DNA from: Corythucha ciliata | Taxonomy: Eukaryota > Arthropoda > Insecta > Hemiptera > Tingidae | Assembly (NCBI GenBank): GCA_038030265.1 | Contig: CM075939.1 | Span: 34,887,253 to 34,951,252, forward strand | Direction: 5' to 3' | DNA length: 64,000 nt | Part shown: positions 1 to 11,523 of the stretch, one piece after another | Position numbering within the stretch: position 1 is the stretch's first letter | How the letters are laid out: the number at the start of each line of letters is the position of its first letter | Position numbers and translations under genes: made by a program | Notes under the pieces: model-generated | What the model was told of the DNA's origin: nothing | Database searches by the model: none | The model's input: only the letters and a program-made list of their open reading frames with translations

Positions 1-99
1 CATCTACGATAGCCGATCTAATAAAATTAAGGAATAGTGCTCAATCATATTATACCTAAAATTGAAAAACCGTAAATGCACAGTTTCCGTTGGCGAAAA

Positions 100-720
100 C
101 GAGGCACTAAACTAAAGACGAGTCTAAAAATGAGGCTCGACTAAATGGAAGAAAAAGCGCTCATTCACATCAGAAATTGATTAAATTATCGGTTTCCAAC
201 GGCCAGTTAGTGGCTGTGGTATAAAGTGCTAACTCATGTCTAAAGCGAAAAAAATTCATGACTGAAATCAAGAAAAAATCATATTCTCGACTAAAACGTG
301 TAAAAAGCGCTAATTGAGAAAAATTGCTCATTCACAAGTGAAATTGAGAAAACGCCAATTCGCTGATGAAATTGAGAAGGCTGCTAATTCGCGAATAAAG
401 TTGGGGAAAAAATAGCGAAGTCACGACTGAAATTGAGAAAAAACGCTAATTTTTGGCTAAAATCGGAAAAATAGCTTATAGGAATAGATTTTCACGGAGC
501 TTTGGCTTTTTATGGGCTTTTGAATTTTTTTTAAAAAAAATTGTTTTTATCAATGAGCTGTCAATGAGCCAACACTACGATATTGCGTTTTCGAACCCAA
601 AACTCACGAAATAGCGGTTGTAGTTCTTCAACGAGAAGCCTCACGAAATTAGCATTTAAATAAGCTAAGGCGCTCAAAATTGGTTACACAGCGAGCAAAA
701 TCCCACGAAGTTTGCGTTTT
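100..720. repeat. degenerate short-period tandem array (W type, passing into X type)
   Basis: Loose repetition of a phrase like 'aaattgagaaaaa.cgctaattcgc' with a period of about 30-40 bases from roughly 100 to 470. It is followed by phrases of the 'cacgaaatt...gcgttttt' type up to about 720. Units are diverged and separated by variable spacers, so this is an old array rather than a clean satellite. The same phrases recur in at least five other places in the window. Confidence 0.6.
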
Positions 721-2787
721 TATTAGCAAAATCAACAATCTTAATGAGCCGAATTAAATTTCGCATAATCGTGAAAAATTTTTTATTACTGTGCTACGTA
801 GTGGTTGTTTTAAATGAGCCAACTCTGCTAAATTGGGGGGATCGTAAAAAATTCGCGAAGTTCACTCAATTATTCAATGCAATCGAAGGTGCAAGAACTG
901 TTATTTTTCCCGATTTTTCTAGGGTGGGCATGGGCCACATAGCTTCTGGAATGCGATCACAAATAGTTGACAAGGAATGCGTGGAAAATAATAAGAGATA
1001 ATATTGGAAGCAAACATTGATACGTATGTGACCGCGGCATTATCAACAAATATTGCAACAAGTATGAAGTTTGTCTCCGACCGATTCAACAACTTTGCCA
1101 TGTTACAACCTTAAGCTAGAATACAGAATGGACAGTCGTTTAGACTGAAAAAGTTTCATGACTTGGTAGGTAAGTCAAGTTAAAAACTAGTGTTGAAGAG
1201 AGAATTTTCACTTTTAGTCCAGTCAATGGGGGATTTGGCCGGGACAAACGTATAGAAGTAGTTTTGTCAACGGATCTATACGCTTATTGGGGTGTTGAAT
1301 CCGAATCTCAACTTTGCAAACAAAAAATCGGTCGGCTTGATATCTAAAATTGCAAAAAACGGACATTTTCTTACTTTTTCTACTCAATTGATTATATCTC
1401 TGGAACTATATGTACTTTTCGATGATGGCGCTCCTTTGCATTTTTGAAATAAACTAAATTTGTGACAATTTCGGCACAATTGTATCTGCGTACAACCAAT
1501 AGTATCTGGGATATATGAACCCTCCAAAATTGACGAGTGCGTGGGAAACCGAGTTTCTCGTCCGAATTATCGTGAGAGTCTGGGTGTGACGCGAGCATTT
1601 CATAATATAAAAACTAAAAAAAGTGTGCTCTTTTAGGGTTTGTCACCAAAATTATTTTTCAGTTGTACTGGAAAATATGAGATTGTGTCAAAAAATAATG
1701 AATAAATTAGGTACTAACTATCGTACATAGATAGCTCAAAAGCGTCTGGGAGTCTTAAAATGACTCGCTTTGTGTGCACATGCACCCAATACAAATTAGC
1801 AATTTTTAGCAGAGCAATGTTATTTGAGTTTTACAAAGGGCCATTTGTTTACATAAATTGTGACTCTTTTTTTTTCTTTAATTTTGAGTTAGCATAACTC
1901 AAACCTTAAATCTCAGTGGTGATATTCACAATTAATCATTTCAAAATTTATAATAATTTACTTGCGCAACATCATTTCATGTCTGCGTGAATTACAGAGT
2001 CAGAGTGATAGAAATTAGGTACTCCCCAAGGAGAAGGAGCTAAGGAATGACCCATCTTAGGTCCTTCGGAGCCCCGTCGCGTCGTCAGTCAGTAGTGATC
2101 GGCTAAAAGCCTCATCGTCATGGTCGGAAAAGTTATAAAATAGCTAATTTATAGGCAATTCCAAACATTACGACTGGGTTCGCTCGGGGAAGTCGTCGAA
2201 GCCGGCCCAAAGCTTGGCAACATGATAATTTCGAACTGACAGAATAGTTTGCTAAAATCCTTAAAGAGTGCAGCACTGATCAGGCCATCGGGCATTTTTC
2301 ACTGGTTCTCTGAAACACTTCAATTTAAAGATAAATTGTAAAATGTAAATGGTGAAATTGTTGATTTTCAAAGTCACTGTGTTACATCTATGTTCAATAA
2401 AATTTATTCAAGATTCAAAAAATACAAACCATTTTCCCATGATTTGTTGCTATCTTCCACTGAATGTATGCGAGGCAATGCCAATATTTTAGTCCCGAGC
2501 AAAGAAGTTCCATTCCATTCCATCCAAAATAATTTTGTGTTTGTAACTCAATAAGTACCTCAACCCCTCTAATGAAGCCTTTGAAAACGTTTGACGTTTC
2601 GAACGTCCCGACGTTCGTTCAGAAGAATTTTAAGCAAATCCTTGCGTTTTGCGTTTCTCCCTTCTATTCATTACCGAACGACCACCAAGGACAAACAAAT
2701 AATCTTTCATTATCAGAATTTACTATCACACACTTTAGATTTAGACACAAGCTTCTGTCAACGACAGGATAAAAACAAAACCACAAA
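721..2787. other. spacer without recognisable gene
   Basis: About 2 kb of A+T-rich sequence with only short open frames that show no family motif or plausible splice chain. It contains a short inverted stretch near 2040-2080 (gctaaggaatgac / tcttaggtccttcgg). It probably includes the 5' flank and promoter of the acireductone dioxygenase gene, but no TATA box is convincing. Confidence 0.5.
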
Positions 2788-3536
2788 ATGGTTCGAGCGT
2801 GGTACATGGATGACAGCTCCGAGGATCAAAGAAGTCCTCACATGAAAAAACCAGGAGAGTTCCTGACACCCGAGGAACTCTACAAATTGACGGGAATCGA
2901 ATATTTTAAGGTAGGTAAATACAGAACTATTTAGAGTGTGCATAGACTAATCGTGTTCATTAAAAACATACAGATTGATGAGGTTGATGATTTGTCAAAT
3001 AGCAAACTTTTGAACGAGCTGAAAGTGAATCGCGGGTACACGTACGAGGATGTAATCTCTTGCTCTAAGGAAAGTCTTCCAAATTTCGAGGAAAAAGTTG
3101 AGGAAATATATTTAAATGTTCATCACGAGTCTTGAAACAAGGTTTTGATTATTGATTTCTGGAAACAGTTGAAGTCATTTTTCGAAGAACATTTGCACAT
3201 CGATGAAGAGATTCGACTTGTACTCGATGGATCCGGTTATTTTGACGCCAGGGACAGTTCGGATGCTTGGATCCGCGTTGAAGTTACAAAAGGAGATATG
3301 ATCACTTTACCCGCAGGGGTTTACCACCGGTTTACGCTTGACAGCAATGTATACCGTATGGAATGTACTTGTACGAAGTCCATTCTTTTTTATTTTGACG
3401 TTCATTTCAGAATTTCATAAAAGCCAAACGATTTTTCATCGGCGAGCCTCGATGGACGCCTTATAATCGACCTCTTGCCGACGTTATGGATGCCCGCAAA
3501 GAATATCTTAAAAAGCTTGCAAGCGGGTCTTTATAA
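2788..3536 (+). CDS. ADI1: acireductone dioxygenase (ARD), four exons
   Basis: Acireductone dioxygenase converts the acireductone intermediate of the methionine salvage pathway to the 2-keto acid that is transaminated to methionine. It is a cytosolic/nuclear metal-dependent cupin. Exons read by splice sites and phase: 2788-2910, 2974-3096, 3169-3348, 3411-3536, all phase 0, giving 183 residues against about 180 for animal ARDs. The start ATG has a good context (acaaaATGg) and begins [10 protein letters not shown], the expected family N-terminus. Metal-ligand motifs are present: [11 protein letters not shown] (His, His, Glu) in exon 3 and GVYHRF (fourth ligand His) before the last intron. GSGYFDARD and [14 protein letters not shown] are further family signatures. 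The second intron's donor (AAA|GTTGAG) is weak; it was chosen because joining there gives the conserved run [13 protein letters not shown], while reading on reaches a stop. No lesion is seen and the gene looks functional. Family assignment rests on recalled conservation, not a search. Confidence 0.93.
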
Positions 3537-3681
3537 CTGGTACACTATTGACTACTGTGCTGCACTATACGTGTACTTTGACTGTTTATTTGATGAAATA
3601 GATCGAGCTCAGCATCATTGAATACGATCTGTTGCGGCGCGGTTTACGATCAAGATCAAGACAAAGACAATCTAGATTAGT

Positions 3682-3687
3682 AATAAA
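3682..3687 (+). terminator. polyadenylation signal AATAAA after ARD gene
   Basis: AATAAA lies about 150 bases after the ARD stop codon, the first such hexamer downstream on this strand. The assignment is positional inference. Confidence 0.45.
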
Positions 3688-3699
3688 ACTATTTGTACA

Positions 3700-5160
3700 C
3701 CAACTATTATTTATTACCGCAGACTACAGATCGCGTCCAGATCCTTACAAAGTTTCAGCATTGAAGCTAACGCATTGCACTACATTTAAACAACAAAAAC
3801 CTAAAATAGGTAATAATTTATTAACTACGGTTAAAATTAGTTGCTGATTAGACCATAATATTTCTGATACAAAATTACATTTCAAGTCCGGATCAAACGA
3901 TGCAAGTTTTGACTCAATATAGCGTGGTATTTTTTTAAATTTTTTTAAAAAAGATATCCAGTAATTATTACCAACGAACAGGTGGTTTTAAAAAACTCGG
4001 TCTGGGCTTTAATCCTGATATGGTTTAAATGATGAAGACATGCCTAAATACCTACTTACTGGCACAAAATAAAAGGGAAAATGAGTTGAACGGCGGTCGG
4101 CATGTTCTATACTAAACTATTGAAATCGAGTTTCTATTTTCGAACTCCTCGCGTCAAGAAATCAAGAGAAACATGGTTTCGTCCATTTTTGCATTTTGGC
4201 CATTCTCTTTTGGCTCTAATTCGCTCAATATGTTCCTCCGACGTCAACGCTCGATGCATTATTAACACACGGAAAATCCATCGGGGTACGAGGTGACGAA
4301 TAAATAATTTCGTATTTCAAAAGCCCTCTAACGGTATCAAACTATCAATTTGAATATTTGAACGGTGTTATTGTGTAAAACTAAGGCGAAATTTTGATCC
4401 ACAAGATACTCGCTAAAACCAATCGAGGCTAAACGCGTCTCCAATTTCGTCCTCATCAATTTTTGAAAATTAATTTGAAATTAACAAAATTGAATTTTAA
4501 AAAATTGCCAGAACAATTCAGGGGAATTCAGTTACGGCCATTTTGAGCCATCACACTAAGGAATCAGACCAACATGCAACATCCTATGAGGAGATAGATT
4601 TGGCGCAAAAAGAAGAGATGCAACGCAGTCCAACCCGTAGAAAGTGTGCCGCTCCACAAATCTCGTCCAAATTGTAGATGTATCTTCTTATCTGGAAACC
4701 TAGGACAAGGTTTTGAGCGGTCGATGATCAATTTCTTTTGAAACACCGGGAAAAATTTTGTTTTTATTATTGTTAGGACACTCGGACTTCTTGTGACCCT
4801 TCAAACCACAGCCCAAGAATTTCAATGAGGAAGTTTCATGGGTCAATCAAAAATCAGTGAATGCCCGCATTGAAGCCAAAGAGTTAAAGCTCGGAGCACA
4901 CTGCACACGATGCATTTTTCGAAGCATGATGGCCTGCCTGTTCTAAAAAAACATACGGTCACTACTTCTTCGAATGTTACAAATCCTATTGCACCCTGCT
5001 TATGGCCCAAGGGGTTAGTGACGGTTTTGACATCCGAATGCACTATGTCCCATATTTTCGATGCTTTGGTTCGCGTATTCTTGAGTTTTAGGTAATTAGA
5101 ACATTTATTCTCACGACACGTATCGCGTGTAGTAGATCCTTTAAGCCACCTTCACATGCA
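3700..5160. other. spacer without recognisable gene
   Basis: Mixed A+T-rich sequence. Short open frames on both strands (the longest about 60-70 codons) have no motif, and no pair of them is joined by sensible splice sites. Nothing further could be supported. Confidence 0.5.
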
Positions 5161-5700
5161 AGCTTTAGAAAGCTGAGCTGTGGGCTTCAACCAATCAGAG
5201 TGCTCCAAGGGCGTCTACACAAGGGGGGAGTTGGACGCCGTCGGCGTCCACCTGCCGCAAGGGGGGAGGGAGCTCAAAACTTCATCAGGTGGGGGGGGGG
5301 GAATTATTCGTGGCAGTGGGGGAGCGTCCAAAAGTGTCAAGGGGGGATGCTGTCCGATAGTTCTTGATCGGTGTGTGCACTGTAGGTGGACACCGGAAGG
5401 GGGATTAATCCAGGACATGTATATAGCACACAATAAGGCAAGGAATTGTGATGGGGGGAGGGCAAGATATATTTGCCCACCCTGGTAACGAGGAGGAAAG
5501 CTTTATATTACCGCCCCTAAGAAGGTGGGGGCAATACATTTCATTCATTTCGTTCATCGTTCACATCAAGTTTACATTGATGCATCAGGCGACGTTTTCG
5601 AAGGCTCCTTCCCGTGACAAAACCATTCAACGCCATGGGAGGGAGGGAGGGGGGGGTGCAGCCATGCGTTACGAATTTCATGGGATACATACATATAGAA
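5160..5700. repeat. G-rich low-complexity stretch
   Basis: Many runs of 5-12 G on the + strand, e.g. near 5287-5299, 5340 and 5640-5657, mixed with a short perfect palindrome GGACGCCGTCGGCGTCC near 5231. A 102-codon open frame here is a by-product of the composition (Gly-rich) and is not called as a gene. Poly-G next to TIR elements recurs elsewhere in the window (near 7742, 11800, 45630, 47107). Confidence 0.5.
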
Positions 5701-5719
5701 AATAAATTTGAAGTTTCAG

Positions 5720-5960
5720 GGCTAGATACTCGTAAACAACGGCATTGAAAGTTTCGGTGAATAATCAGCCGCGAAATTGTGAGTTTCAAGCTTAGTCCTT
5801 AAAAGCCACAAAATTGAATGTTTCGGAGGATAATTAGACGCGATATTGCATTTTCTACGGCGGGAGCAATAGCCGGTTTTGAATATTCACCGGCAGTGAA
5901 ATTGCTAGTTCGGATCGATAAACGTCCTAGAAATTGTAGGCTACTGAAGAAATTTGCTGC
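5720..5960. repeat. degenerate array, Z type
   Basis: Loose repetition of 'gaaattg..agtttc...' phrases with a spacing of roughly 40-50 bases. It is the same kind of text as at 16110-16900, 51900-52200 and 59585-59885. The remaining sequence from 5960 to about 6640 shows no gene or clear repeat. Confidence 0.45.
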
Positions 5961-6639
5961 AAAATTACAGTTGGAAGGGGGGAGGTGACAAAAAAATGCC
6001 ACTAAAATGAGGTTATAGGGTTGAATTGCAAGTGCAAATTTGTGCGAGATTTTACTCTTTCTAACCCCAAATTTCACGAATCTGGATCTTTTAGGAACCA
6101 TGAATTTCGTGTGGTTACCCCTACAAATTACTAAACTTTTCGGGGTTTGCTCCCTGCGCCCCATCAGCGGATCCGTTCAGTACGGCAGTGGCGAGTATTG
6201 GGTGTACCGGCGCCCCCGAATAGCTCGAAGATGGAAAAATTGGAAATTTTAGGTTTTATGTTCATGGTTCAAAGTACGTGAAAAGGAGTCTTGGTATCCG
6301 GTTGGACGGGAATTTGTCTCCTTTCGACGATTTTCAGTCCTTCCGACCTGGAGGAAAGAGAGTTGAAAGATGGTCACCAATTTTTTTGCTGAATCGTGTT
6401 CGAGAACGTGAAAAAGCGCTTGTTTATCAATTTTTTTAAAACAAATTAGTGCGTTTTCTCATTTACATTTGCGAGTTAGCGATTTACCTAGGTCAATTCT
6501 AGACGCAGACTTGGTCAAGAACAGCACATTATGGCTTTTTACTTTGTTTTAGCTATAAAAAGGGCTCTGTACTCCGCTATAGCACTCCAGCTCACTTCGT
6601 AGCAAACATCTGTAAAAAAGAGCTGATCCGCGGAATATA

Positions 6640-6775
6640 ATTATGAAAACACTAATTCACGGTTGAAATTGGGAAAAATCGCTAATTACAGACTAAAATG
6701 AGTAAAACCCCTAATTTACGACTCAAATTGAGACAAAAGGTTGATTCGCGATTAATGGCGTTTTCCATTCAATGC
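6640..6775 (+). repeat. short W-type degenerate array
   Basis: About four units of the 'ctaattcacggttgaaattgggaaaaatcg'-like phrase. It ends just before a small imperfect foldback (about 6798-6885; cacccgtcctctc / gagaggacgctacac). Confidence 0.5.
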
Positions 6776-6968
6776 AAAACTCTTGCATTGCTAGTGTGGT
6801 GTAAGTTTTTCCACCCGTCCTCTCTGAATTGAAACATATTTTATGGAGAGGACGCTACACTACACTTGTGTGGTGCGTTGAATTTAACGCTACGCGGTGT
6901 TGATTTCATCCAATTTGTCAAAATTTAGGTACTGAAATCTCCAGGTTTTCTATTGGCGATTGTAGCTA

Positions 6969-8747
6969 AAAGCTTGTACACACGGAGACATTTATGTCAT
7001 GTCATGAAATTTTCAATATGTTCGTGTGATGGTACTGTGGAAAAGTATAAAAACCTTTGCTTTCATGAAAAAGCCAGGAAACCGCTGGAAAATTGTCATT
7101 AATTTTCACCTTTACCATCTCCATTGTAGAAACTAAACCCAGAAATACCACATCGACAAGGAACAAGAAACCAGCTATTTAGCCGTGAAAACGTTAATTA
7201 TGTCCGAAAATATGAATTTTCCTGTTCACAAGTTAGTAGTGGGCATACTTTTTCCCCGGGCACGCTTTCATTCGATCAAGAAACTGAAAACGTTCCTGCT
7301 AGAATCACGTTTATCCGCCAAAATACTTGCACTTGAAGCTCAGAAAGACTATTTTGACTACTGTGGAAGGTAACGACGTTGTGAGCGTTCAATGACTCTT
7401 GAAAATTAATTTTACCCAGGAAACCTAAAACCCCAGAAGCTAAGTCATGACTGTGTGACAGCGTCCATTTCCACCAAAAGTCAGCTTGAAAACCTTATTA
7501 TTCGGTTGCAAGAAACATGACATTTGAAACTGAAAATTCAATCGCCCAATCAATTTGTTTGGTAAATAGGTGTAGCTTCTGAATCTGGAAAATTTGCTCG
7601 CGTTTAATCCTTCTAATAGCCCCAAGCCCAAAAGTGGTGATTTAGCCTCAGTGATTTAGACCTACACCGTCACGAGAAAAGGGCAGTTTTAACTGAAGCC
7701 CATCAAAAATTAATATCGACTTGAAAAATGTTTGCAAGGTGGCGGGGGGGGGGGAGCCTAAAAATAATAGTAAGAAAAGTCTCGAAATCCTGCATGAACA
7801 CATTGGAAATACCTCCCAGTAAATTATTATGAGGAGAAGAAGGGTGAGTGCCGTGGATTTTTTGGATTCTTCGTGGGTAATTCCTTAATTTCTCGTCCAT
7901 GTTTTCAAATAATTTTCAGTAGAAATACCATTCAACAATATCTTAGTTTCACCCTCTCTCCCTCACCACAATAATACTCTGAGGCCACGAAACTTGCTGC
8001 AAAATGATTTAGCTTCAGCAATCTATCAACCACGGCATTGATTATTTTTCTCAGCAGAAACTTCGTCCTGGAACCTGTGAATTTTAACATTCATATCAGA
8101 AAATTGTCTATTTCTCCCCAGCATCAACTCTTTCGGTTCGCAAATGGATTATTACCCGCGAAACTGACAACTCGGCGAAACTAGACTACGCTCTATATAT
8201 AGAATAATGTGATTATTTGACCAAACAAGTTGCATTTTAGTCTCAGATTCGAACTTTTGGACGCTCCTTTTAGGAAAGCCTGGATCCGCACCAGCCCGCC
8301 GCTACCCTCCCTTAACCAATAAACAGTCTAACGTAACCACCCTTAATGCCCCTCATGGATAATTACCTCGAACAAAATAAAATAATTCAGGCAAGAATTG
8401 GCGAAGAGGGAAATTTTCATGACATTTCTGTCTAGAAATATGTCACTGTTCAAATCTTCGAAAATGTCATGACAAATATGTTTACGTGTTGCATCTTAAG
8501 TGTTGTCATGGAAGCGACGTGTTGAAGTGCTCCTCAATTTGATGATTTAATAGAGGGGGCAATTAAAATCCTTACTGAGCAACTCCATTGACTTCAGAAT
8601 GGAGGTCACAAAAAAGAAATAATTTCTTTATTTGAACTAACCACAACAACGAACAAACCTAAAACTTCAAATTTTATTTTTTTATACGTTTTGAACCCCA
8701 GCTTCAGTAGATGTCATGACATAAATGTCTCCGTATGTACAAGCTTT
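6969..8747. mobile_element. ~1.8-kb element with ~36-bp terminal inverted repeats
   Basis: The left end (AAGCTTGTACACACGGAGAC..., 6969 onward) and the right end near 8711-8747 are reverse complements of each other over about 36 bases with a couple of mismatches, both continuing into 'atttatgtcatg'. A third, more diverged relative (gtcatgacaaatatgtttacgtg) lies near 8467-8490. No transposase is readable inside, where open frames are all under 70 codons, so this is a non-autonomous DNA-transposon-like element or the shell of an old one. No clear target duplication was seen: the flanks read ctaa / ttaa. The centre includes a poly-G run at about 7742. Confidence 0.6.
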
Positions 8748-9270
8748 AAGGGATACGAGATACGACGATATCTGGCGACGTTTCAGAGAAACATTGAGTC
8801 CGGTATTCCATGTGATTTGTTGCTGTCGTTCGACAACAAACTTCAACAAAGGTTTTCTACAATGAGGAAGTTCATGTATCAAAAATGTTGGTCAGTGACA
8901 CTTTTTTACTTTGAACTACGGCTAAATAATCTGACGGTGACGAGGAGGCCTCGATATTGAACCTTTGGCATCACCGAATCAAGAAAACAAGACGGTTGTG
9001 CGGGTGCGCAGTACACCCGTACAGAAATTTTCACTGTCGGCTATTTGTTGGTGGAGCAAGAAAACTCGAAAACACCGACTCAAAAACGTTTTCGACCATT
9101 TTGCTGAACCCGTGCCGTTCTCTGAGCACTAAAACGAAACGAAGAGCTGGCGAGTACCAATAAAGAAATGATAAGGCGCTCGTGGGATGTCTCTCAAGGG
9201 TGAATCCAGAGAAAACTGCTGTGTCTTTGGTTGCTCTTCCCGTCGTAACCGAGTCACAACATTGTCATTT

Positions 9271-9672
9271 CATTATTATTCTTTTTATATGTCCCAGCAA
9301 TTAATTAATTAATGATTTTTAGGCGACCCTTGTCTTAGGACTTTTCAAGGGATTACTCCCCCCTCACCGCACCACCCTAGTCACGCCTGTGAATTCGAGG
9401 GAGTGGGGAGGCTGAAAATAAAGAATTAAACTTTATTGAAGCTAAATACTTACTATTTATACTTGTTTTGAGTTCCAAGAAAAAATTGCTCTCAAGGTGG
9501 GATTCGAACCCACGACCTCCTAGTTTCGCGGCAGGCGCTCTACCACTGAGGTGGGATTCCCTTCCCAAGGTGAGGGGGGAGTAATCCCTTGAAAAGTCCT
9601 TAGACAAGGGTCGTCTAAATTTCAAGTAATTAATCAATTGCTGGGACATATAAAGAAAAAAGAACAATAATG
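9271..9672. mobile_element. foldback element with ~100-bp arms and tRNA-like centre
   Basis: The left arm (about 9271-9367) and right arm (about 9572-9672) are inverted copies sharing CGACCCTTGTCT.AGGACTT, 'tcaagggattactcccccctcac' and 'atatgtcccagcaatt', roughly 85 percent identical by eye. The ~200-bp centre holds a tRNA-like sequence on the minus strand (separate entry). This combination of long arms and a Pol III-type centre matches neither a plain SINE nor a plain MITE. Confidence 0.65.
9488..9562 (-). pseudogene. tRNA-derived sequence (SINE head or tRNA pseudogene)
   Basis: Read on the minus strand it has a D-arm/A-box-like segment CTCAGTGGTAGAGCGCC, a T-arm GTGGG-TTCGAAT-CCCAC containing a good B box (GGTTCGAATCC), and a T6 run directly downstream that could stop RNA polymerase III. 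The acceptor halves do not pair and the anticodon loop lacks the usual T33 (the loop reads CGCGAAA), so it cannot be a functional tRNA. It is most likely a tRNA-derived promoter head of a SINE caught inside a foldback element. Confidence 0.7.
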
Positions 9673-9784
9673 TATAATTGGGCAAACCGGAAGGAAGTTG
9701 AGACAACGATACAGGGAACACATAGCATCTTATAACACGAGATCGACTCAAACTTTGCTAACTACCTTCGTACACATACATCTA

Positions 9785-9922
9785 GCGTTTCCCATTTGCA
9801 TAAAATTCCGCATTTGGGCAGTTCATTTCCACCCGTCCACCCTTAATTAAATCATATGTTACTGGATTAGACGGGTGGGAATGAATTGCCACGTTGCAGA
9901 ATTTTGTGTAAATGGGAAACGC
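9785..9922. mobile_element. 138-bp foldback MITE with TA target duplication
   Basis: The ends are GCGTTTCCCATTTGCATAAA and its diverged inverted copy, with pairing continuing over roughly 55 bases into 'ttcatttccacccgtcca', so almost the whole element is hairpin. It is flanked by TA on both sides, as expected for Tc1/mariner-type mobilisation. No coding content. Confidence 0.7.
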
Positions 9923-10136
9923 TAATAAACACCAACCACAAAACATAACACAATCCATGAAACTTATACACGCAAGACAGAAAGGACGAAGACTGCATAC
10001 TGGAGAACATGGAAATTTAGAAACAAAAAACGTTCGAGGGAAGCATCATTAACGAACAGCTCAACACCACTTCTGACACTATCTTTGTTCCTCTAAAGGA
10101 GGTTTATCCAATAAAAAGAAAGGCGACCCAAAACAT

Positions 10137-10382
10137 CGTCGGCTAAGGCGTGATACCTCGTATGTCCAAAAACCAAACTTTACAGGAGAACAAAAAATCA
10201 TTTTAAAAATCCCTACTTTCACATTAATTTCAATTTTTTGGCAATTCTCTCATAAAAAATTATATTGATTATCTTGAAAACAAAATTTATGATAATCAAG
10301 TTAGGGATCTAACGAAAAATTTGATACCAAAACCTATTTTTCGCCAAATTGTCACTTACGAGGTATCACGCCTTAGCCGGCG
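10137..10382. mobile_element. 246-bp MITE, family M1, copy 1
   Basis: Terminal inverted repeats of about 26 bases start CGTCGGCTAAGGCGTGATAC and are nearly perfect. The element is flanked by ACAT on both sides (10133-10136 and 10383-10386), a 4-bp target duplication. A second copy lies at 38533-38784. No coding content; the interior is A+T-rich. Confidence 0.8.
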
Positions 10383-10537
10383 ACATCTCACCTGAGGCCA
10401 AAAAACAAATACATCCGACACAACCATCTCACGTAACATCCTAAGACAGCCTGACAAAAGACAGAAAATAACGGACTTTTTCACTGTAAACATACACACG
10501 AGGATAGCGGAGGTGTGGTTAAAAATTTGTGGTTGGT

Positions 10538-10612
10538 GCGTCGTCAAAAGAAATCCGTCGTCAAAAAAAGATGCGTCGTCAAGAAAAATGCGTCGTCAAA
10601 AAAAAAATCGTC
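10538..10612 (+). repeat. short tandem repeat, ~17-bp unit GCGTCGTCAAAAAAA
   Basis: About five consecutive units of a 'gcgtcgtcaaaaaa' phrase with A-run length variation, ending just before the MULE-type exon. Confidence 0.7.
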
Positions 10613-10649
10613 CCTGATTTGGGATATGTTAGGGCACTGTTGTTAGTTA

Positions 10650-11117
10650 TCAATTCGGATCATCGTCATCGTGGGAGGGTTCGTCTTCGAAATGAGGCCG
10701 AAGTTTGAAGGAGACCCTTTTCATAAATTTAAGCAGTGTCATTTCCCCGTCATTATGCCTTCTTATGTACTTGGCGATCCGTGCCTGTTTTTTAGTTATT
10801 GCAGGTCTGGGGTGATGCACGTCTCCATGTTCAATAGATTGCAGCTTGGCGTAAACGTCCACTTGCACTTGCCTCAGAACTTCCAAGAAGCTATAAATGT
10901 TTGGTTGAGGGCTGTTGAACTCCTTGTTGAAGTGTGCGTGGAAAGACTCGCAAGCATTGGTAGTAAAAGTCACGTCGGGTGATTTTGAGACCCAAATGTG
11001 CGGTGGGTACCGAGCTCTGTCCCCTACGTAGTTTTGGTGAATGTGTTCAGCGAAATGTTGCAGCGACATTTCGTTGTTGGGCTTCTGTAAAATCCACTCG
11101 CAAAACGCATCACCCAC
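10650..11117 (-). pseudogene. C-terminal exon of a MULE-transposase-domain-type protein
   Basis: The exon opens exactly at a splice acceptor (tttttag|GTGGGTGATGCG on the minus strand) and runs 155 codons to a stop. The segment TTNACESFHAHFNKEF, followed by PNIYSFLEVLRQVQVDVYAKLQSI, is the typical C-terminal part of the large, domesticated-looking MULE-transposase-domain proteins that are abundant in aphids and other arthropods (family recalled, not searched). The catalytic DDE part and the SWIM/FLYWCH zinc-finger region would lie upstream (above 11117 on the minus strand), but no matching exon is visible before the window moves into unrelated sequence. This is probably a fragment of a decayed transposon. 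The frame itself is intact, so a spliced gene with a distant 5' part cannot be excluded. The tail is acidic (EDEPSHDDDDPN). Confidence 0.6.
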
Positions 11118-11471
11118 CTAAAAATGCTTGACGCCCTTGTCTATAGCATATCGACAGTCCTAACTCCTGTATTTTCCTGAACCTGAAACGTTAATTAATA
11201 GCTTCACTAATGTTCATAAGCTTACGGCTCATGAACCTTGGTACTCTGATGTTTTCATTACGTATCTGTTACGTGTTTACGTCCGCTACTCGGGAGTGAA
11301 TGCTTGACCTCCCGCTCCGCCGGAGTGAACGCTTACCTTCACTTTTCGTCGAGGCCCCAACGACCGCGTTTCGAGGAGTATCGTTCACTCCCTCAATTTG
11401 AGCCCACCGGAGTGAACACACATACGCCCGGTGACAGTGGGGAAAGTGAAAGGGAGGGCTTACGACGGGGA

Positions 11472-11515
11472 GTATAAATGCCGGGGGAAGATTCCAGTAC
11501 CACACAGTTTCAGTT
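11472..11515 (+). promoter_or_regulatory. TATA box and initiator-like core promoter
   Basis: TATAAATG at about 11472-11479 is followed about 30 bases later by TCAGTT (about 11509-11514), a good arthropod initiator. Upstream, 11290-11420 carries several GGAGTGAACG / GTTCACTCC boxes in both orientations, possibly binding sites. No host-gene exon is evident downstream. The next element is the hammerhead-like core at 11524, so this may be the promoter of a retroelement terminal repeat. Confidence 0.45.
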
Positions 11516-11523
11516 GTAATTAC

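Noticed and set aside
2938..3135. Unspliced reading of ARD exon 2 as a separate small protein
   Set aside because: Its 3' part past 3096 has no homology-like content, and splicing there restores the conserved ARD sequence.
5180..5488. 102-codon Gly-rich open frame
   Set aside because: Produced by G-runs; the opposite strand is equally open and Pro-rich.
9488..9562. Functional tRNA gene
   Set aside because: Acceptor halves do not pair and the anticodon loop lacks T33; kept as tRNA-derived sequence only.
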